A stretch of DNA of 44,553 nt from Gammaproteobacteria bacterium (GCA_020053945.1 JAGVME010000028.1:1-44553); one strand, 5' to 3'. Positions 9,680 through 20,917 are shown, counted from the stretch's first letter. The notes: generated from the sequence alone by a model not told the origin. Translations and numbers: made by a program.

Positions 9680-9800
9680 CTAAAGTTAGGATTACATTTG
9701 GCGGCGGGGGAGGGGGAGGGGGGTGCCGCCAAGTGTTACCTTGGAGTCCATTATCCTCATTTTCAAGATTAATTCTGTGCGTTACATCACACAACAGGCA

Positions 9801-9880
9801 TTTAACCCAGATTTTCCATTAGCCATCTTCAGCGCCTTATACGCCCTCGCTACGAGCGCTAATGGAAAATCTGGGTTAAA
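9801..9880. repeat. 80-bp palindromic element with perfect 22-bp inverted repeats (MITE-like)
   Basis: TTTAACCCAGATTTTCCATTAG (9801-9822) and its exact reverse complement CTAATGGAAAATCTGGGTTAAA (9859-9880). Confidence 0.88.
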
Positions 9881-9941
9881 TTGGAATTACAGAGGTTGGC
9901 CAAAGCGGTTTTCAAAGGTTATGCAATGCTGTGGTAAAATT

Positions 9942-9979
9942 AATTAAGGAAACGCGAGTAAATCCGCGTTGTCTTAATT
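9942..9979. repeat. Hairpin AATTAAG-ga-AACGCG...CGCGTT-gt-CTTAATT followed by T-run
   Basis: Two-segment stem 7+6 bp, loop AGTAAATC; shares AAGGAAACGCG with the hairpin after hslU. Confidence 0.6.
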
Positions 9980-10090
9980 TTTTAAAGGAATGGATCCCGG
10001 ATAGGTTAAGGAATAAACTATCAAAATCCATTTATTGGTTGTGTTTTGCACAAAGCAATGAATGGCAACGGGCATATCAAGGAGTAGACT

Positions 10091-10705
10091 ATGCTTGCTA
10101 CGTCAACATTACAGCCACACCATATCCCCCAAAACTTTTCCGACCGCTTCGCCCTGGTTATAACTAAGTTATTACGGTTTTTTGCTGATACGGTTTTTTC
10201 CCGGCGTTATGGGCATCGTGCCGTGGTTTTAGAGACTGTCGCGGCTGTACCCGGCATGGTGGGGGGCGCATTACAACATTTGCGCGCTTTGCGCCGCATT
10301 GAAAGCGATGGGGGGAGGATTCGGATGCTGCTCGACGAAGCGGAAAATGAACGGATGCACTTGATGACTTTTATCCACATTGCGCAGCCGACTAAATTTG
10401 AGCGATTCCTGATTTTGATCGCCCAAGGCATTTTCTTTAATCTGTTCTTTCTGCTTTATTTGTTGTCACCCAAAACCGCGCATCGGCTAGTGGGTTATTT
10501 TGAAGAAGAGGCCATTTATAGTTATACAGAGTATCTGGCAGGGGTGGAGAGCGGCAGTTACGCTAATATTGCCGCCCCCCGGATCGCGATTGATTATTGG
10601 AATTTAGGCCCTGACGCACGCTTGCGCGAAGTCATCATCGCCATTCGCGCCGATGAAACCCATCATCGGGATGTCAACCATCGTTTGAGTGACGAATTCC
10701 CATGA
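10091..10705 (+). CDS. aox: Alternative oxidase (cyanide-insensitive ubiquinol oxidase, di-iron carboxylate)
   Basis: All AOX signature motifs: [53 protein letters not shown], between predicted membrane segments. Confidence 0.94.
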   Translation: MLATSTLQPHHIPQNFSDRFALVITKLLRFFADTVFSRRYGHRAVVLETVAAVPGMVGGALQHLRALRRIESDGGRIRMLLDEAENERMHLMTFIHIAQPTKFERFLILIAQGIFFNLFFLLYLLSPKTAHRLVGYFEEEAIYSYTEYLAGVESGSYANIAAPRIAIDYWNLGPDARLREVIIAIRADETHHRDVNHRLSDEFP

Positions 10706-10897
10706 TCCCAAATAAAATCCATGGCAGCGTCTCACCGCATCAATGCTTAATGTCAGTAAATCTGTGCTTTTTGCAGCCCAAGCAGTATCATAAGGGGGTG
10801 TGATAACTGCCATAAACCACAATATAATTATGGCTTACGGCGGCGCATCCTGATACACACATGCTGTGTTCCCCAACTACTAATTCCTGGTTTACCC

Positions 10898-11824
10898 ATG
10901 TCTAATATCCTGCGTATCGCCACCCGTAAAAGTCCCTTGGCCCTGTGGCAGGCCGAACATGTGCGTGACGCGTTGCTTGCGGCGCATCCCGGCTTGCAGA
11001 TTGAACTGCTGAAAATGACCACGCAAGGCGATAAGATACTCGACAGCCCACTCGCCAAAATCGGCGGCAAAGGCTTGTTTGTCAAAGAGCTGGAGCAAGG
11101 TTTGCTGGAAGGGCGCGCTGACATCGCGGTGCATTCCATGAAAGATGTGCCTGCGGAATTTCCTGCCGGATTGCATCTGGCGGTGATCCTGGCGCGCGAA
11201 GATGAACGTGATGCTTTTGTGTCGAATACCTATGACACGTTGGAGTCGTTGCCGCATGCCGCGCGGGTGGGCACCTCCAGCTTGCGCCGCCAGTGCCAGT
11301 TGAGCGCGCGGCGCCCTGATTTGCGGATTCTCACCCTGCGTGGCAACGTGAATACGCGGCTGGCGAAACTGGATGCTGGCGAATACGATGCCATCATCCT
11401 CGCCAGCGCCGGGTTGCTGCGTCTCAATATGGCGGATCGCATTACGCAATATCTGGATCCCGGCATCAGTTTGCCGGCGGTGGGCCAAGGCGCGATTGGC
11501 ATTGAGTGCCGCGAGGGCGATGCGCGCATCCACGCGTTGCTGGCGGTGCTGAATGATGGGCCTACCGCTATCCGCATCACGGCAGAGCGGGCCATGAACC
11601 GGCGCCTGGAAGGCGGCTGTCAGGTACCGATCGCCGGGCATGCCGTGCTTGATGACGGTACTCTGACATTGCGTGGGCTGGTCGGCAGCCCCGATGGCCG
11701 CGAGATGGTGCGGGGTGAAGTCAGCGGCCCGCAGCGCGATGCCGAGGCGCTGGGCATCAAGCTGGCAGAGGATCTGCTGGCACGCGGCGCGGCGGCGATT
11801 TTGAGGGATGTATATGCGGACTAA
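10898..11824 (+). CDS. hemC: Porphobilinogen deaminase (hydroxymethylbilane synthase)
   Basis: [18 protein letters not shown]...[14 protein letters not shown]...[15 protein letters not shown]. Confidence 0.97.
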   Translation: MSNILRIATRKSPLALWQAEHVRDALLAAHPGLQIELLKMTTQGDKILDSPLAKIGGKGLFVKELEQGLLEGRADIAVHSMKDVPAEFPAGLHLAVILAREDERDAFVSNTYDTLESLPHAARVGTSSLRRQCQLSARRPDLRILTLRGNVNTRLAKLDAGEYDAIILASAGLLRLNMADRITQYLDPGISLPAVGQGAIGIECREGDARIHALLAVLNDGPTAIRITAERAMNRRLEGGCQVPIAGHAVLDDGTLTLRGLVGSPDGREMVRGEVSGPQRDAEALGIKLAEDLLARGAAAILRDVYAD

Positions 11825-11827
11825 TTT

Positions 11828-12625
11828 ATGAAATCAGTATTTCCGCTCGCGGATACCGTCGTGCTGGTGACACGCCCGGCGCACCAGGCGCAACCCTTAT
11901 GCGCTTTGATTGAGGCCGAGGGCGGGCGGGCGATCGCTTTTCCGGTGCTCGAAATCCAGGACCTGCCGGACAACAGCGCGGTGGTGCGTTTGGTGGAGCG
12001 GCTCGACGAATTTGATATCGCTATTTTTATCAGCGCCAATGCGGTGACAAAAGCCATGGACCTGATCCTGCCACGGCGTGACTGGCCATCCCACTTGCAA
12101 ATCGCCGTGGTGGGCGCACGCACCGCCGGCGCACTACAGGAATACGGCGTAATGGTCGATATCTGTCCAGAGGAAAAATTTAACAGCGAAGCGTTGCTGG
12201 CCCTGCCAGAAATGTGCGCCATAAAAAATAAAAAAGTGGTCATTTTCCGCGGTGAGGGCGGGCGGGAATTGCTGGCGGACACGTTACGTCAACGCGGGGC
12301 GGATATTGAATACGCCGAAGTTTACCGGCGCAGTAAACCGGTCGACATGCCCGGATACACTTCGTTGAACTTTGCGGAGCTGCTGGCGGCAGGTAAAATC
12401 AATATCATTGTTGTCACCAGCAATGAAAGTTTGCGTAATTTGTGGGAGTTGGCGGGGAGTGCCGGGCAAGAAATGTTAAAGCACATGCCATTAGCCGTGA
12501 TGAGTGCGCGCATCGCCGCCACGGCGCAAGGGTTAGGCGTCACATCCCCCGTATCGGTCGCCCCCGAAGCCAACGATGATGGATTGCTTGCCGCTATCAA
12601 GGCATGGCGCATCACGCAGGAATAA
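11828..12625 (+). CDS. hemD: Uroporphyrinogen-III synthase
   Basis: VLVTRPAHQAQPLCALIEAEGGRAIAFPVLEI...FISANAV; follows hemC. Confidence 0.92.
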   Translation: MKSVFPLADTVVLVTRPAHQAQPLCALIEAEGGRAIAFPVLEIQDLPDNSAVVRLVERLDEFDIAIFISANAVTKAMDLILPRRDWPSHLQIAVVGARTAGALQEYGVMVDICPEEKFNSEALLALPEMCAIKNKKVVIFRGEGGRELLADTLRQRGADIEYAEVYRRSKPVDMPGYTSLNFAELLAAGKINIIVVTSNESLRNLWELAGSAGQEMLKHMPLAVMSARIAATAQGLGVTSPVSVAPEANDDGLLAAIKAWRITQE

Positions 12626-12634
12626 GTAGACGCC

Positions 12635-13792
12635 ATGCAGCCGAATAGCCCAGTAATACCCACATCAACCCCGGCATCCCCATCGCCAGCGGCGGGAGCC
12701 GCGCCGGAACCCCTCGTGAACGCCGCCGCCCCTACGGAGGAGCCGCCCCAGGAAAATCGGGTGCCCCCTCCCGTTTATTCCCGGGCATTGTATATCGGGA
12801 TTTCAGCGATGTTGCTGACCTTAGGCATCGGCGCTTTTAGCGTCTATACCTGGAATGGCCAACGTGGCCTCACGCATCAAATTGAGCAAACCGTGATGGC
12901 GTTGCGCGACCTTGATACCTCGCTTAAGGGTGAGCTGGACCAAGGGCTCAAAGAAATGCGCGCCGAGCAGCAGGTATTGCGCGATGTCACCCAGGAAATA
13001 CGCAATACCCTGGCGCGCAGCCATGACTACACCGTTGCCACCGAAGCGGAATATCTGATGCGCATCGCCCTGCACCGTTTGCAACTGGAGCAGGACATCG
13101 CCAGCGCCATCGCCGCATTGGAGGAAGCTGACCGGCGCCTGCAACAAATAGACGATCCCATCCTGTTTGAAACCCGCCGGCAGCTCATCAACGAAATTAC
13201 TGCTTTGAAGCTTACCCCCCAGGCGGATATTACCGGCGCGTCAATGACATTGCGCAGCCTCGAAAGCCAGATTGACCAACTCGTGCTGCCCACCGCGCCG
13301 CAAGCTTCATCTGACATCACGCCCTCAGCGCGTGATGAAGGTTTCTGGACCGCGGCATGGCGTGAACTGAAAAGCCTGGTGGTGATCCGCCGCACCGATC
13401 AAACCACGCCGCCGCTGGCACAGCCCGAGCAACGTTTTTTCCTGCGCCACAATCTGCGCCTGACACTTGAAACCGCGCAGATCGCCCTGCTCCGTCGTGA
13501 TAACCAGGCGTTCCGCGCCAATGTATCCATGGCGCGCAACTGGCTAGGGCGTTATTTCGAGCAAAACGCCACGACACAGCTTGCCCAGGAATCCCTGGCT
13601 AAAATTGAAAAAATAAATCTTGCCCCAGCTCTGCCCGACACCACAGGATCGTTCAAAACCCTACAAGCCTGGCTGGCGCGTAACCGCAGCGCTTTGCCAC
13701 TGCCGCCGGCCTTGCCTGACGCCTCCGCACCCGCCAACCCTGTCCCGCCGCCGATCACGCCCATTACGCCATCCGGAGCCGCGACACCATGA
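12635..13792 (+). CDS. hemX: HemX family protein (uroporphyrinogen-III C-methyltransferase-like)
   Basis: N-terminal Pro/Ala-rich segment, one TM helix, long coiled region; position between hemD and hemY. Confidence 0.85.
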   Translation: MQPNSPVIPTSTPASPSPAAGAAPEPLVNAAAPTEEPPQENRVPPPVYSRALYIGISAMLLTLGIGAFSVYTWNGQRGLTHQIEQTVMALRDLDTSLKGELDQGLKEMRAEQQVLRDVTQEIRNTLARSHDYTVATEAEYLMRIALHRLQLEQDIASAIAALEEADRRLQQIDDPILFETRRQLINEITALKLTPQADITGASMTLRSLESQIDQLVLPTAPQASSDITPSARDEGFWTAAWRELKSLVVIRRTDQTTPPLAQPEQRFFLRHNLRLTLETAQIALLRRDNQAFRANVSMARNWLGRYFEQNATTQLAQESLAKIEKINLAPALPDTTGSFKTLQAWLARNRSALPLPPALPDASAPANPVPPPITPITPSGAATP

Positions 13793-15090
13793 AATTGGCG
13801 GCCGTTATACTGCTCGCCTTGTTCGTGGTGACAGGTGTTATCTGGGTTTTGCCTGGGGGCACAGGGACAGGCGCAAACACCGCCGCCGGGCCGGGATACA
13901 TACAAATCATCTATGGGGATTGGACCATTGAAACCAGCTTGATCGTGTTCGTCACGCTCCTGCTGGCGGTATTCGCCGCCTGTTACGCCCTGTTACGCGT
14001 GTGGAGCAAGGCACGCCGCTTTCCAAAACGCTGGCGCGAATTGCAGGAACAACGGCAACTCAACAAGGCGCGCCATGGGCTCACCCAAGGTTTGACGCGG
14101 CTCGCTGAAGGCGCGTGGCACAACGCTGAACAACTGCTCATCCAGCATGTTGAGCATAGCGACGCGCCCATCCTCAACTATCTTGCGGCGGCACGCGCCG
14201 CACAAGAACTCGGGTCAGAAACGCGCCGCGACGTTTACCTGAACCGTGCCCAGCAAGCCAAACCGGAAAATACCTTTGCGGTGGAATTAAGCCAGGCACG
14301 CTTACAGTTTGACTACAAACAACCGCAGCAAGCGTTAGCCACATTGCGCAAACTCGACACCGCCGCGCGCCGTCAGGCTCCGGTATTAAAACTATTCATG
14401 AAGATCTATGGTGAATTGCAGCAATGGGAGGCATTGATTGATTTATTGCCGGATTTACGCAAAGCCCATATCATTGATGGCGCGCACAGCGATGTTGTGG
14501 AATGTAATGCCTATACCCACCTGTTGGCACGCGCCGCGACCAATCAGGATGCCACCGTATTGCTTAAAGCCTGGCAACAAATGCCGCAAAAAATCCGCGC
14601 CTATGAAAGCGTAATCGCCGGATACGCGCGCGGCCTGATCAGCAAAGGCATGAGTGAGCAAGCCGAACTGGCGCTGTATGAGGCCATCAATAAAGAGTGG
14701 AATGAAAACCTGGTGCACCTATATGGCTTGGCCGCGGGCGTAGATTCCGCCAAACAGCTCACCCGTGCCGAAGCCTGGCTCGACAAACATGAAAATAATG
14801 CCCTATTGTTGCTGACACTGGGTCGCCTGTGCCTGCGCACCCGGCTCTGGGGCAAAGCGCGCCGCTATCTTGAAGCCAGCGTCATGGCCGCCCCCCACCC
14901 CGAAGCCTACCACACCCTGGCGCAACTGTTGGAACGCCTCGGCGAACAGGAAAAAGCCCTCGACTGCTACCGTAAAGGCCTGGCGCTGATCACCGACAAA
15001 ATCGTCGGCCAACCCCCGCTGCCGGCCCATCTGCCGACGACCCCAAGAGAAACCGCGTTTGCGCAACCGGCGGTATTGCCGGTACGTTAG
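13789..15090 (+). CDS. hemY: HemY protein (TPR-containing, inner membrane)
   Basis: Two N-terminal TM segments, HemY-N then TPR-like repeats; overlaps hemX by ATGA. Confidence 0.9.
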   Translation: MKLAAVILLALFVVTGVIWVLPGGTGTGANTAAGPGYIQIIYGDWTIETSLIVFVTLLLAVFAACYALLRVWSKARRFPKRWRELQEQRQLNKARHGLTQGLTRLAEGAWHNAEQLLIQHVEHSDAPILNYLAAARAAQELGSETRRDVYLNRAQQAKPENTFAVELSQARLQFDYKQPQQALATLRKLDTAARRQAPVLKLFMKIYGELQQWEALIDLLPDLRKAHIIDGAHSDVVECNAYTHLLARAATNQDATVLLKAWQQMPQKIRAYESVIAGYARGLISKGMSEQAELALYEAINKEWNENLVHLYGLAAGVDSAKQLTRAEAWLDKHENNALLLLTLGRLCLRTRLWGKARRYLEASVMAAPHPEAYHTLAQLLERLGEQEKALDCYRKGLALITDKIVGQPPLPAHLPTTPRETAFAQPAVLPVR

Positions 15091-15207
15091 CGGGCTAACA
15101 GGTAAAGAACTTGGTGAAGTTGCGGCGGTTGCTTCGTGAAATGAAGGCGGGTAATGCGGTTCGCGCCACGCGGATTGCTTCTAAATGAAAAGGTGGCCTC
15201 CGCATTT

Positions 15208-15236
15208 TTGCGAAAACCTGTTCCCTATCGTACAAT
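15208..15236 (+). promoter_or_regulatory. Sigma-70-type promoter TTGCGA-N17-TACAAT
   Basis: ttgcga aaacctgttccctatcg tacaat, optimal 17-nt spacing, ~195 bp before pepP ATG. Confidence 0.6.
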
Positions 15237-15242
15237 GATCCC

Positions 15243-15425
15243 AGATTCCCCTTTACCTCCCCGTCGGGCAGGGTATCTTATGCAGTCGCAGCCGAGGGCT
15301 CGTAGAGAAGCTGGGAGATGCTCCCCGGCTGTGTACACAAGACGCGCCGCCATTTTTTACCTTAAGGGTAGGCTGCGGCGCGACGGCTCCGTGGTTAAAA
15401 TTAAGTTCAATAAGCACAACAGGTT
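15243..15425 (+). ncRNA. Candidate structured RNA / leader upstream of pepP (6S-RNA-like position and size, unverified)
   Basis: Promoter immediately upstream; several strong stems (CGCGCCGC...GCGGCGCG with inner TACC-TTAA-GGGTA; GGGAG-ATG-CTCCC); about 180 nt with no convincing ORF. Confidence 0.35.
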
Positions 15426-15430
15426 CTGTC

Positions 15431-16738
15431 ATGGATAAACAAGAGTTTGCCAAGCGCCGCGCGCATCTGGTGCGCCACATTGGCAAAGATGGTGTGGCGA
15501 TTCTTCCCTCTGCGCCGCAGGCGTTGCGCAACCGTGACAGTGAATATCCCTACCGTCCCGACAGTGATTTTTATTACCTCACCGGTTTTGCTGAGTCCGA
15601 CGCGGTGGCGGTACTGGTGCCTGGCCGAAAAGAGGGCGCTTATATATTATTTTGCCGTGAGCGTGATCCTAAAATGGAAATCTGGAACGGCCCGCGTGCA
15701 GGACAGGAGGGCGCCCGCGCCCTGTATGGCGCAGACGAAGCTTATCCCATTAGCGAGCTTGATAACATCCTGCCGACCCTGCTGGAGAATCGCCGCACGG
15801 TATTTTATGACATGGGCCGCCAACCGGCGTTTGATCAGCAGCTATTGGGCTGGATTAACCGGGTGCGCGCCAAGTCGCGCAGTGGTGTACGCGCGCCCGT
15901 GGTTTTTTCCTCACTGAGCGAGCCGGTGCATGAAATGCGCTTGTTCAAAAGCACTGCTGAAGTGGCGGCGATGCGGCGCGCGGCGGTGGTGTCCGCCGCC
16001 GCCCATCGCCGTGCCATGCAGGCCTGCAAACCCGGCATGATGGAATACCAGGTCGAGGCCGAATTACTGCATGAGTTTGTGCGCGAAGGCTGCCGGTTTC
16101 CGGCCTATAATCCTATCGTCGGCGGCGGCGCCAACGCCTGCACGCTGCACTATAACGATAATAACGCGCGCCTCAATGACGGGGAGCTGCTGTTGATTGA
16201 TGCCGGTGCGGAGTTTAATTACTACGCCGCTGACATCACCCGCACCTTTCCGGTGAATGGCCGGTTCAGCCCGGAACAAAAAGCGCTTTACGAGTTGGTG
16301 CTCGCCGCGCAATCTGCGGCCATCGACAAAGTGCGCCCCGGCAACCACTGGAACGAGCCACACCAAGCGGCCGTGCGCGTGCTCACCGCCGGTCTGGTGA
16401 AGTTGGGCTTGCTGAGCGGTAAGCCCGCACAGCTCATTAAAGATGAAAGCTACCGCCCGTTTTACATGCACCGCACTGGCCATTGGCTGGGCATGGATGT
16501 GCATGACGTGGGCGATTACAAAGCCGGAAAGGATTGGCGCGCGCTCGAACCCGGCATGGTGCTCACGGTGGAGCCGGGTTTATATATCCCCGCAGGCAGC
16601 GCCAACGTGCCAAAAAAGTGGTGGAACATCGGCATCCGTATTGAAGACGACGTGCTGGTAACTAAACACGGCAATGACGTGCTCACCCGTGGCGCACCTA
16701 AAACCGTGGCGGAGATCGAGGCGTTGATGGTCTCGTGA
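15431..16738 (+). CDS. pepP: Xaa-Pro aminopeptidase P
   Basis: RRAHLVRHIGKDGVAILPSAP...YPYRPDSDFYYLTGF...HRTGHWLGMDVHDVGDY...LEPGMVLTVEPGLYI. Confidence 0.96.
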   Translation: MDKQEFAKRRAHLVRHIGKDGVAILPSAPQALRNRDSEYPYRPDSDFYYLTGFAESDAVAVLVPGRKEGAYILFCRERDPKMEIWNGPRAGQEGARALYGADEAYPISELDNILPTLLENRRTVFYDMGRQPAFDQQLLGWINRVRAKSRSGVRAPVVFSSLSEPVHEMRLFKSTAEVAAMRRAAVVSAAAHRRAMQACKPGMMEYQVEAELLHEFVREGCRFPAYNPIVGGGANACTLHYNDNNARLNDGELLLIDAGAEFNYYAADITRTFPVNGRFSPEQKALYELVLAAQSAAIDKVRPGNHWNEPHQAAVRVLTAGLVKLGLLSGKPAQLIKDESYRPFYMHRTGHWLGMDVHDVGDYKAGKDWRALEPGMVLTVEPGLYIPAGSANVPKKWWNIGIRIEDDVLVTKHGNDVLTRGAPKTVAEIEALMVS

Positions 16739-16745
16739 CACAGCA

Positions 16746-18095
16746 ATGACCTCAAACGATTACGACATCTTGATTATCGGTGGTGGCTTGGTTGGCGCCA
16801 GCTTGGCGTGCGCGCTCGGCAATCAGCCGGGTTTGCGCATCGGCTTGATTGAAGCGGCGCCGTGGGCGGCAGCGGCCCCATCAATGCCAGTCACGGCATC
16901 AGCGGCGTGTATGGCTGCTCTCCAGCTTCCCGCCACTGCGGCGCTTGTGCATCCTGGCACGGCGCAGGATGATGGATGCCCTGAGCCGCCAGCATCTATT
17001 CCTTCCAGCTATGATGACCGCTCCATTGCCTTGGCCTATGGCACGCGCCGCATTTTTGAAGGCATGGGTTTATGGCCGCTGCTGGCTGACAGTACCTCGC
17101 CGATTAAAAAGATTCACGTCTCAGATCGCGGCCACGCCGGGGTCACGCGCCTGGATTGCGCCGATGAAGGCGTAGATGCGATGGGCTATGTGGTGGTGAG
17201 CCGCGTGTTGGGTCAGATGTTGGCGCGCGCGCTGAGAAACGTGCCAAATGTTGATTTGATCTGCCCGGCCTTGCTCACCGACATTGCCATTAACAGTAGC
17301 GGCGCCCAGATTGTCATTGATCAAGCTGGCACACAACGCACGCTCACCGCGCAACTGGTGGTTGCGGCAGACGGCGGCAAATCATCAGTGCGCGAACGCC
17401 TCGGCATCGCCTCAACCACTTGGGACTACCACCAGACCGCCATCATCACCAACATCACCCCGCAATACCACCACAATCAGACGGCCTACGAACGCTTCAC
17501 CGAAAATGGCCCCCTCGCCATGCTGCCCATGAATGACAGCCGCTGCGCCGTCGTCTGGACAGTGGCCAGCGGCCAAGCAGCCAACATCATGCGCATGGAT
17601 GACGACGAATTCCGCCACGGCCTGCAAACCGCGTTTGGTTATCGCCTCGGTAAACTGCAGAAGGTCGGCATGCGCCACGCCTATCCGCTCGCGCTCACCG
17701 CTGCCCGCGAACATGTGCGCCCGCACCTTGCCATCATCGGCAATGCCGCGCATACCTTGCACCCCATCGCGGGGCAAGGCTTTAATCTCGGTCTGCGCGA
17801 TGTCGCCGCCCTCGCGCAAATCGTGGTAGACGCCCGCCGCACCGGGCGCGGCATTGGCAGTATGGATGTCCTGGCGGATTATGCAGATTGGCGCCGCCAC
17901 GATCAGCGCCGCGCCATCGCCTTCACCGATAGCCTGATACGTATCTTCACTAACCCACTGGCGCCTTTTGTGGTGGGGCGTAATCTTGGATTAGTGGCTG
18001 TGGATTTATTGCCGCCACTTAAACATATCTTGGCGCGCCAGACCATGGGCTTGGTGGGAAAGCTGCCGAGACTGGCGCGTGGGTTGGGACTCTAG
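16746..18095 (+). CDS. ubiH: FAD-dependent 2-octaprenyl-6-methoxyphenol hydroxylase (UbiH) with ~45-aa N-terminal insertion
   Basis: DILIIGGGLVGASLACAL...SYDDRSIALAYGTRRI...VVAADGGKSSVRERLGI...IIGNAAHTLHPIAGQGFNLGLRDVA. Confidence 0.93.
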   Translation: MTSNDYDILIIGGGLVGASLACALGNQPGLRIGLIEAAPWAAAAPSMPVTASAACMAALQLPATAALVHPGTAQDDGCPEPPASIPSSYDDRSIALAYGTRRIFEGMGLWPLLADSTSPIKKIHVSDRGHAGVTRLDCADEGVDAMGYVVVSRVLGQMLARALRNVPNVDLICPALLTDIAINSSGAQIVIDQAGTQRTLTAQLVVAADGGKSSVRERLGIASTTWDYHQTAIITNITPQYHHNQTAYERFTENGPLAMLPMNDSRCAVVWTVASGQAANIMRMDDDEFRHGLQTAFGYRLGKLQKVGMRHAYPLALTAAREHVRPHLAIIGNAAHTLHPIAGQGFNLGLRDVAALAQIVVDARRTGRGIGSMDVLADYADWRRHDQRRAIAFTDSLIRIFTNPLAPFVVGRNLGLVAVDLLPPLKHILARQTMGLVGKLPRLARGLGL

Positions 18096-18169
18096 TCCCG
18101 CGATCTAATCAATGTAACGCCGGTCATCTTCGTCATACGTCCCACCCACACAATCTGACACCCCATTCT

Positions 18170-19579
<1,410 letters not shown>

Positions 19580-19651
19580 TCAAGGCATGCGAAAAAGCCG
19601 GATTGTTGTACAATGGGATGACAATAATGAAATGCAGGAAGGATTTTAGAC

Positions 19652-20917
19652 GTGCAACCCCATCTTAGCCAGATCGGACAGAAAATGTCCCAGCTCACCG
19701 GTGTCCGCGCCATCATGAAGGACATCATCGAAACCCTCCGGTCAGAACCCGGCAAGTGGGTTAATCTGAGTGCCGGAAACCCGTTGATCTTGCCTGAAGT
19801 CGAAGCCATGTGGCGCGACTACACGCAGCAGCTCCTGGCGGGTCCGCACTTTGGTGAAGTGGTGGGGCGTTATGGCGCAAGCCAGGGCTATGAACCGCTC
19901 ATCGAAGCGGTGGTGGACTGGTTCAATAGTCATTATGGCTGGGGCATTACGCGGCGCAATGTGTTGATTACGCCCGGCAGCCAGTCATTGTATTTTTACG
20001 CCGCGAATTGCCTGGGCGGTGTTGATGCTGATGGTGCATTGCGCAAGATCGTGCTGCCGCTGAGCCCTGACTACACCGGCTACGGCGGCGTGACGCTCAA
20101 TGCCGAAACCTTGCGGGCGTATAAGCCGACTATCGACATCATTGCCCCGCACCGTTTCAAATACCGCCCCGACTTTGCGCAAATGCAGATTGATGGCACC
20201 ACTGGCGCGGTGCTGTTTTCGCGGCCATGCAATCCCACTGGCAATGTGATCAGCGATGCCGAGACGCAACAGATTGTCGACCTTGCGGCACAGCACAACG
20301 TGCCGGTGTTTATTGATTCTGCGTATGCCTTGCCTTTCCCTAATCTGGTATTCACTGAGATGACGCCAGTGTTCGGTGAAAACGTGGTGCATTGCCTCAG
20401 TCTGTCCAAAGTGGGTTTGCCGGGCGAGCGCGTCGGCATTGCGATTGGTGATGAGCGCAACATTCACGCGCTGGAATGTTTTCAGGCCAATGCCAGCATT
20501 CATTCATCACGTTATGGCCAGGCGCTGGCGGCGCAGGCGATTTCATCTGGCGAACTGGCGCGTCTTTCACTGAGCGTGATCAAACCCCATTACCAGCGCA
20601 AAGCCGCGTTGCTCACTGCCGCATTCGACCGCGAAATGCCGCATGATGTGCCGTGGTATTTGCATAAAGCCGAGGGTGCGATTTTTGCCTGGTTGTGGCT
20701 GAAAGACCTGCCCATGACAGATTGGGATGTGTATCGAAAAATCAAGCAGGAGCACGTCATCGTTGTGCCCGGCTCGCCGTTCTTTCCCGGCCTCAATGAA
20801 GATTGGCCGCACAAGCAGCAATGTCTGCGCATCAGCCTTACCGCCAGTGAAGAAGATCTGGAAGCGGGCGCAGCGGCTATTGCGCGGGTGGTGAAAAAGG
20901 TTTACGAACGGGCATGA
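19652..20917 (+). CDS. avtA: Valine--pyruvate aminotransferase (class I/II PLP)
   Basis: QPHLSQIGQKMSQLTGVRAIMKDIIETLR...FSRPCNPTGNV...SLSKVGLPGERVGIAIG. Confidence 0.9.
   Translation: MQPHLSQIGQKMSQLTGVRAIMKDIIETLRSEPGKWVNLSAGNPLILPEVEAMWRDYTQQLLAGPHFGEVVGRYGASQGYEPLIEAVVDWFNSHYGWGITRRNVLITPGSQSLYFYAANCLGGVDADGALRKIVLPLSPDYTGYGGVTLNAETLRAYKPTIDIIAPHRFKYRPDFAQMQIDGTTGAVLFSRPCNPTGNVISDAETQQIVDLAAQHNVPVFIDSAYALPFPNLVFTEMTPVFGENVVHCLSLSKVGLPGERVGIAIGDERNIHALECFQANASIHSSRYGQALAAQAISSGELARLSLSVIKPHYQRKAALLTAAFDREMPHDVPWYLHKAEGAIFAWLWLKDLPMTDWDVYRKIKQEHVIVVPGSPFFPGLNEDWPHKQQCLRISLTASEEDLEAGAAAIARVVKKVYERA

Noticed and set aside
9420-9794. 124-aa minus-strand ORF with polyproline
   Set aside because: Created by reading the G-rich tract and the antisense of the lysine-rich microprotein; no RBS or homology seen.
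9931-10167. 78-aa ORF upstream of and overlapping AOX
   Set aside because: Starts inside a terminator-like hairpin and overlaps the AOX start in another frame; no domain recognised. Could be a degraded gene but unsupported.
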